From: Alistipes sp.
GTDB taxonomy: Bacteria; Bacteroidota; Bacteroidia; Bacteroidales; Rikenellaceae
Assembly (NCBI GenBank): GCA_017630455.1
Contig: JAGBVG010000084.1
Span: forward strand, 40,836 to 104,835
Reading direction: 5' to 3'
Length of the DNA: 64,000 bases
Shown here: in pieces, positions 61,666 through 64,000 of the stretch
How positions within the stretch are numbered: the stretch's first letter is position 1
Layout of the letters: every line of letters begins with the position of its first letter
The notes under the pieces: generated by a model
Databases searched by the model: none
Told to the model about the DNA's origin: nothing
What the model saw: only the letters and a program-made list of their open reading frames with translations
Made by a program: the position numbers and the translations under genes

Positions 61666-63519
61666 ATGGCTAATACCAAAGAAAAGTTGTTCGCGGAGTT
61701 CCCACCGGTGTCAACCGAGCAGTGGGAGGCCGTTATCACAACTGACCTTAAGGGCGCAGATTATGAGCGCAAATTGGTATGGAAGACTGGTGAGGGTTTC
61801 AACGTACGCCCTTACTACCGTGCTGAGAACCTCGCTGAGGTAGAGTATCTTGGCGCTGAGGCTGGTGAGTTCCCATACGTTCGTGGTGTCTCTAAGGACA
61901 ACACTTGGCGTGTACACCAGACCATCGCTGTAAAGTGCGCTAAGGAGGCAAACGAGGAGGCTTTGAAGCTTCTCAACTCAGGTGTTGACTCTTTGGGCTT
62001 CTGCTTCTGCGAGTCTTGCGCTTGCGAGGTAGACGTCGACGCACTCTTGAAGGATATCGTTCCTACAGCAGTGGAGTTGACATTCTGTGGTGCTGATGCT
62101 GAGGCATTAGCTGCTTTGTGCAACAAGGTTTTGGCAAAGTATGCTGCAGAGCCTAAGGATGAGCTTCGCCTCAACTTCTGCATCGACCCTATCATCAAGT
62201 CACTCTCTGTAAAGGGCACTTGCGGCTGCAAGGAGAACGAGCGCAACTGCTTCGACGTTATCGCTGAGCTTGTAAAGGCTACCGCTGAGTACAAGCGTGT
62301 AAAGGTGGTTAACGTATCGGGCGCTACATTCTCTAACGCTGGCTCTACAATCGTTGAGGAGTTGGCATTCTCGCTCTCTGCTGCTCACGAGTACCTCGTG
62401 AAGCTTATGGAGAAGGGTCTCTCAATCGACGAGGTAGCACGTAAGATCCGCTTCACCTTCGCAGTTACTGCAAACTACTTCCTCGAGATGGCTAAGTTCC
62501 GTGCTGCACGTATGCTTTGGGCTAACATCGTTAAGGCTTATGGCCCTGCGAAGGATTGCTCTATGAAGATGGTTGCTCACGCCGTAACATCTACTTGGAA
62601 CCAGACCGTATACGATCCATACGTAAATATGTTGCGTGGTACTACCGAGGCTATGTCTGCTACTATCGCAGGCGTACACTCTTTGGAGGTGTTGCCATTC
62701 GACTACTCTTTCGAGGCTCCTACAGAGTTCTCAAAGCGTATCGCTCGTAACGCACAGCTTCTTTTGAAGCACGAATCACACTTCGATCAGGTTGTTGACC
62801 CAGCGGGTGGTTCATACTACATCGAGTCTCTCACAGCTTCTATCGCTAAGGAGGCTTGGACATTGTTCCGCGAGATCGAGGAGAAGGGTGGCTACATCGC
62901 TGCATTCAAGGAGGGCTTCATCGTTGAGCGTGTAAACGCTTCAGCAGCTGCTAAGGATAAGGCTATCGCTACACGTCGTCTCATCCTCCTCGGTGCTAAC
63001 CAGTATCCTAACTTCACAGAGGTTGCCGACGAGGCTATCTGCGACTGCAAGGTTAAGCGTGCTGAGGTATCTGCAAACGTTCTCACTCCATACCGTGGTG
63101 CTATGGCGTTTGAGGAGATGCGTATGAGTGTTGACCGCTCGGGCAAGACTCCTAAGGCATTTATGCTCACTTGCGGTACTTTGGGTATGGCACGTGCACG
63201 TGCTCAGTTCTCTTGCAACTTCTTCGCTTGCGCAGGTATTCGCGTTGAGGATAACACATTCTTCAAGTCTGTAGAGGAGGGTGTTGAGGCAGCGTTGGCA
63301 TCTAAGGCTGAGATTGTTGTAGTTTGCGCTTCGGATGACGACTACGCAACTGTAGCACCTCGCGTTAAGGAGCTTCTCGGCGACAAGGCTATCTTGGTTG
63401 TTGCGGGTGCTCCAGCGTGCGCTGCAGAACTTGAGGCTCAGGGTATCACAAACTTCATCAACGTTAAGAGCAACGTTTTGGAGACCTTGAAGGATTATCT
63501 TAAGAAGTTGGGCATTTAA
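61666..63519 (+). CDS. mutA: Methylmalonyl-CoA mutase small (beta) subunit
   Basis: 617 residues. Heterodimeric mutase small subunit: N-terminal FPPVSTEQWEAVITTDLKGADYERKLVWKT, barrel region with AFSLSAAHEYLV and LPFDYSFEAPTEFSKRIARNAQLLLKHESHFDQVVDPAGGSYYIE, and a C-terminal flavodoxin-like domain (about 480-617) without the DxHxxG cobalamin motif, as expected for the small subunit. It interconverts succinyl-CoA and (R)-methylmalonyl-CoA, the route to propionate in many gut Bacteroidota. mutB starts 14 bases after its stop. Strongly biased codons. Confidence 0.95.
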   Translation: MANTKEKLFAEFPPVSTEQWEAVITTDLKGADYERKLVWKTGEGFNVRPYYRAENLAEVEYLGAEAGEFPYVRGVSKDNTWRVHQTIAVKCAKEANEEALKLLNSGVDSLGFCFCESCACEVDVDALLKDIVPTAVELTFCGADAEALAALCNKVLAKYAAEPKDELRLNFCIDPIIKSLSVKGTCGCKENERNCFDVIAELVKATAEYKRVKVVNVSGATFSNAGSTIVEELAFSLSAAHEYLVKLMEKGLSIDEVARKIRFTFAVTANYFLEMAKFRAARMLWANIVKAYGPAKDCSMKMVAHAVTSTWNQTVYDPYVNMLRGTTEAMSATIAGVHSLEVLPFDYSFEAPTEFSKRIARNAQLLLKHESHFDQVVDPAGGSYYIESLTASIAKEAWTLFREIEEKGGYIAAFKEGFIVERVNASAAAKDKAIATRRLILLGANQYPNFTEVADEAICDCKVKRAEVSANVLTPYRGAMAFEEMRMSVDRSGKTPKAFMLTCGTLGMARARAQFSCNFFACAGIRVEDNTFFKSVEEGVEAALASKAEIVVVCASDDDYATVAPRVKELLGDKAILVVAGAPACAAELEAQGITNFINVKSNVLETLKDYLKKLGI

Positions 63520-63533
63520 TCGATTTATAGGCT

Positions 63534-64000
63534 ATGAGAGCAAAATTTTCAGATTTAGAATATAAGGCTGCAGCCGCAGAGTGCTGCGCCGCTACTAAGG
63601 CTCCCAAGGAGGATTGGTTGACTGCCGAGCGTATCGCCGTTAAGGAGAACTACACCGCTGCCGACCTCGAGGGTATGGAGCATTTGAACTATGCTGCAGG
63701 TATCGCACCTTTCTTGCGTGGTCCTTACTCAACAATGTACGTTATGCGTCCTTGGACTATCCGTCAGTATGCAGGTTTCTCTACTGCTGAGGAGTCTAAC
63801 GCATTCTACCGTCGTAACCTCGCAGCGGGCCAGAAGGGTCTCTCTGTAGCGTTCGACCTTGCAACACACCGTGGTTACGATGCTGACCACCCACGTGTAG
63901 TAGGTGACGTAGGTAAGGCAGGTGTATCTATCTGCTCTGTAGAGGATATGAAGGTGTTGTTCAACGGTATTCCACTCGATCAGATGTCAGTATCTATGAC
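63534..64000 (+). CDS. mutB: Methylmalonyl-CoA mutase large (alpha) subunit, N-terminal part
   Basis: The first 155 residues are visible before the window edge. [21 protein letters not shown], then [34 protein letters not shown] and [33 protein letters not shown], which are diagnostic of the catalytic subunit (substrate-binding Yx[13 protein letters not shown]). The cobalamin-binding domain lies beyond the window. Confidence 0.96.
   Translation, partial: MRAKFSDLEYKAAAAECCAATKAPKEDWLTAERIAVKENYTAADLEGMEHLNYAAGIAPFLRGPYSTMYVMRPWTIRQYAGFSTAEESNAFYRRNLAAGQKGLSVAFDLATHRGYDADHPRVVGDVGKAGVSICSVEDMKVLFNGIPLDQMSVSM

Noticed and set aside
1-64000. tRNA or rRNA genes
   Set aside because: I looked at all gaps and saw no cloverleaf with a GGTTCRA-type T-arm or rRNA-like sequence.

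Overview
The window looks like chromosomal DNA of a member of the Bacteroidota, most likely Bacteroidales and possibly Rikenellaceae/Alistipes-like (inference; no marker gene or database comparison was possible). The grounds are: many upstream regions carry the Bacteroidota -7 promoter box TAnnTTTG, often with a TTTG about 20 bases upstream; Shine-Dalgarno signals are weak; there are BACON-type lipoproteins, a TonB receptor with a carboxypeptidase-regulatory-like N-terminus, a DUF6562/fimbrillin-like protein, class II ribonucleotide reductase, methylmalonyl-CoA mutase in two subunits, and the futalosine menaquinone pathway.

Layout. 1-7816 (minus): one operon reading glutaminyl cyclase, homocysteine methyltransferase-like, M20 amidohydrolase, rnr, mqnC, lnt, folC (cut by the window edge). 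7838-9082 (plus): birA and gcvH. 9081-9342: two tandem palindromic elements. 9604-14319: a large FN3-like lipoprotein and, on the other strand, a surface protein that seems to have lost its 5' end. 14433-19375 (minus): recQ, a DEDD exonuclease, an rlmI-like methylase and two small envelope proteins. 19398-23182 (plus): a metal-handling locus (PqqD-like, His/Cys-rich protein, TonB receptor, HMA protein). 23200-36222 (minus): FNT channel, leuS, an S4 protein and a shortened division/cell-wall cluster (ftsW murD mraY murE pbp ftsL rsmH). 36391-37483 (minus): ROK kinase. 37492-42965 (plus): polyprenyl synthase, U32 protein, aminopeptidase P, fhs. 43245-44572 (plus): mqnB-mqnD. 44745-50327 (plus): CaxA-like exchanger, YugP-like protease, SGNH, MBOAT, PAP2. 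50479-53031 (plus): class II RNR. 53557-57790: a divergent pair of BACON lipoproteins. 57944-59763: aspS, divergent from tadA. 60265-64000 (plus): a TPR protein and mutA-mutB (mutB runs off the end).

Functional links. mqnC, mqnB and mqnD together with a polyprenyl diphosphate synthase point to menaquinone made through futalosine. fhs, gcvH, folC and the homocysteine methyltransferase-like protein belong to one-carbon metabolism. Class II RNR and methylmalonyl-CoA mutase both need cobalamin. SGNH, MBOAT and PAP2 look like a surface-glycan O-acetylation and lipid-carrier set.

The most unusual content is non-coding. Every gap longer than 300 bases, and several shorter ones, carries a copy of a family of roughly 64-130 bp imperfect palindromes that start at or within about 15 bases of a stop codon. 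Full copies have two near-constant mismatch boxes in the arms and a central hairpin whose long stem differs completely between copies while staying self-complementary, capped by a GTAC-N5-GTAC tip (GTAG-N5-CTAC in one copy). The mismatches are mostly C.A, T.C and C.T on the plus strand, which become G.U wobbles and tandem G.A pairs on the minus strand. This suggests that the strand antisense to the upstream gene is the one under structural selection. I do not recognise this family.
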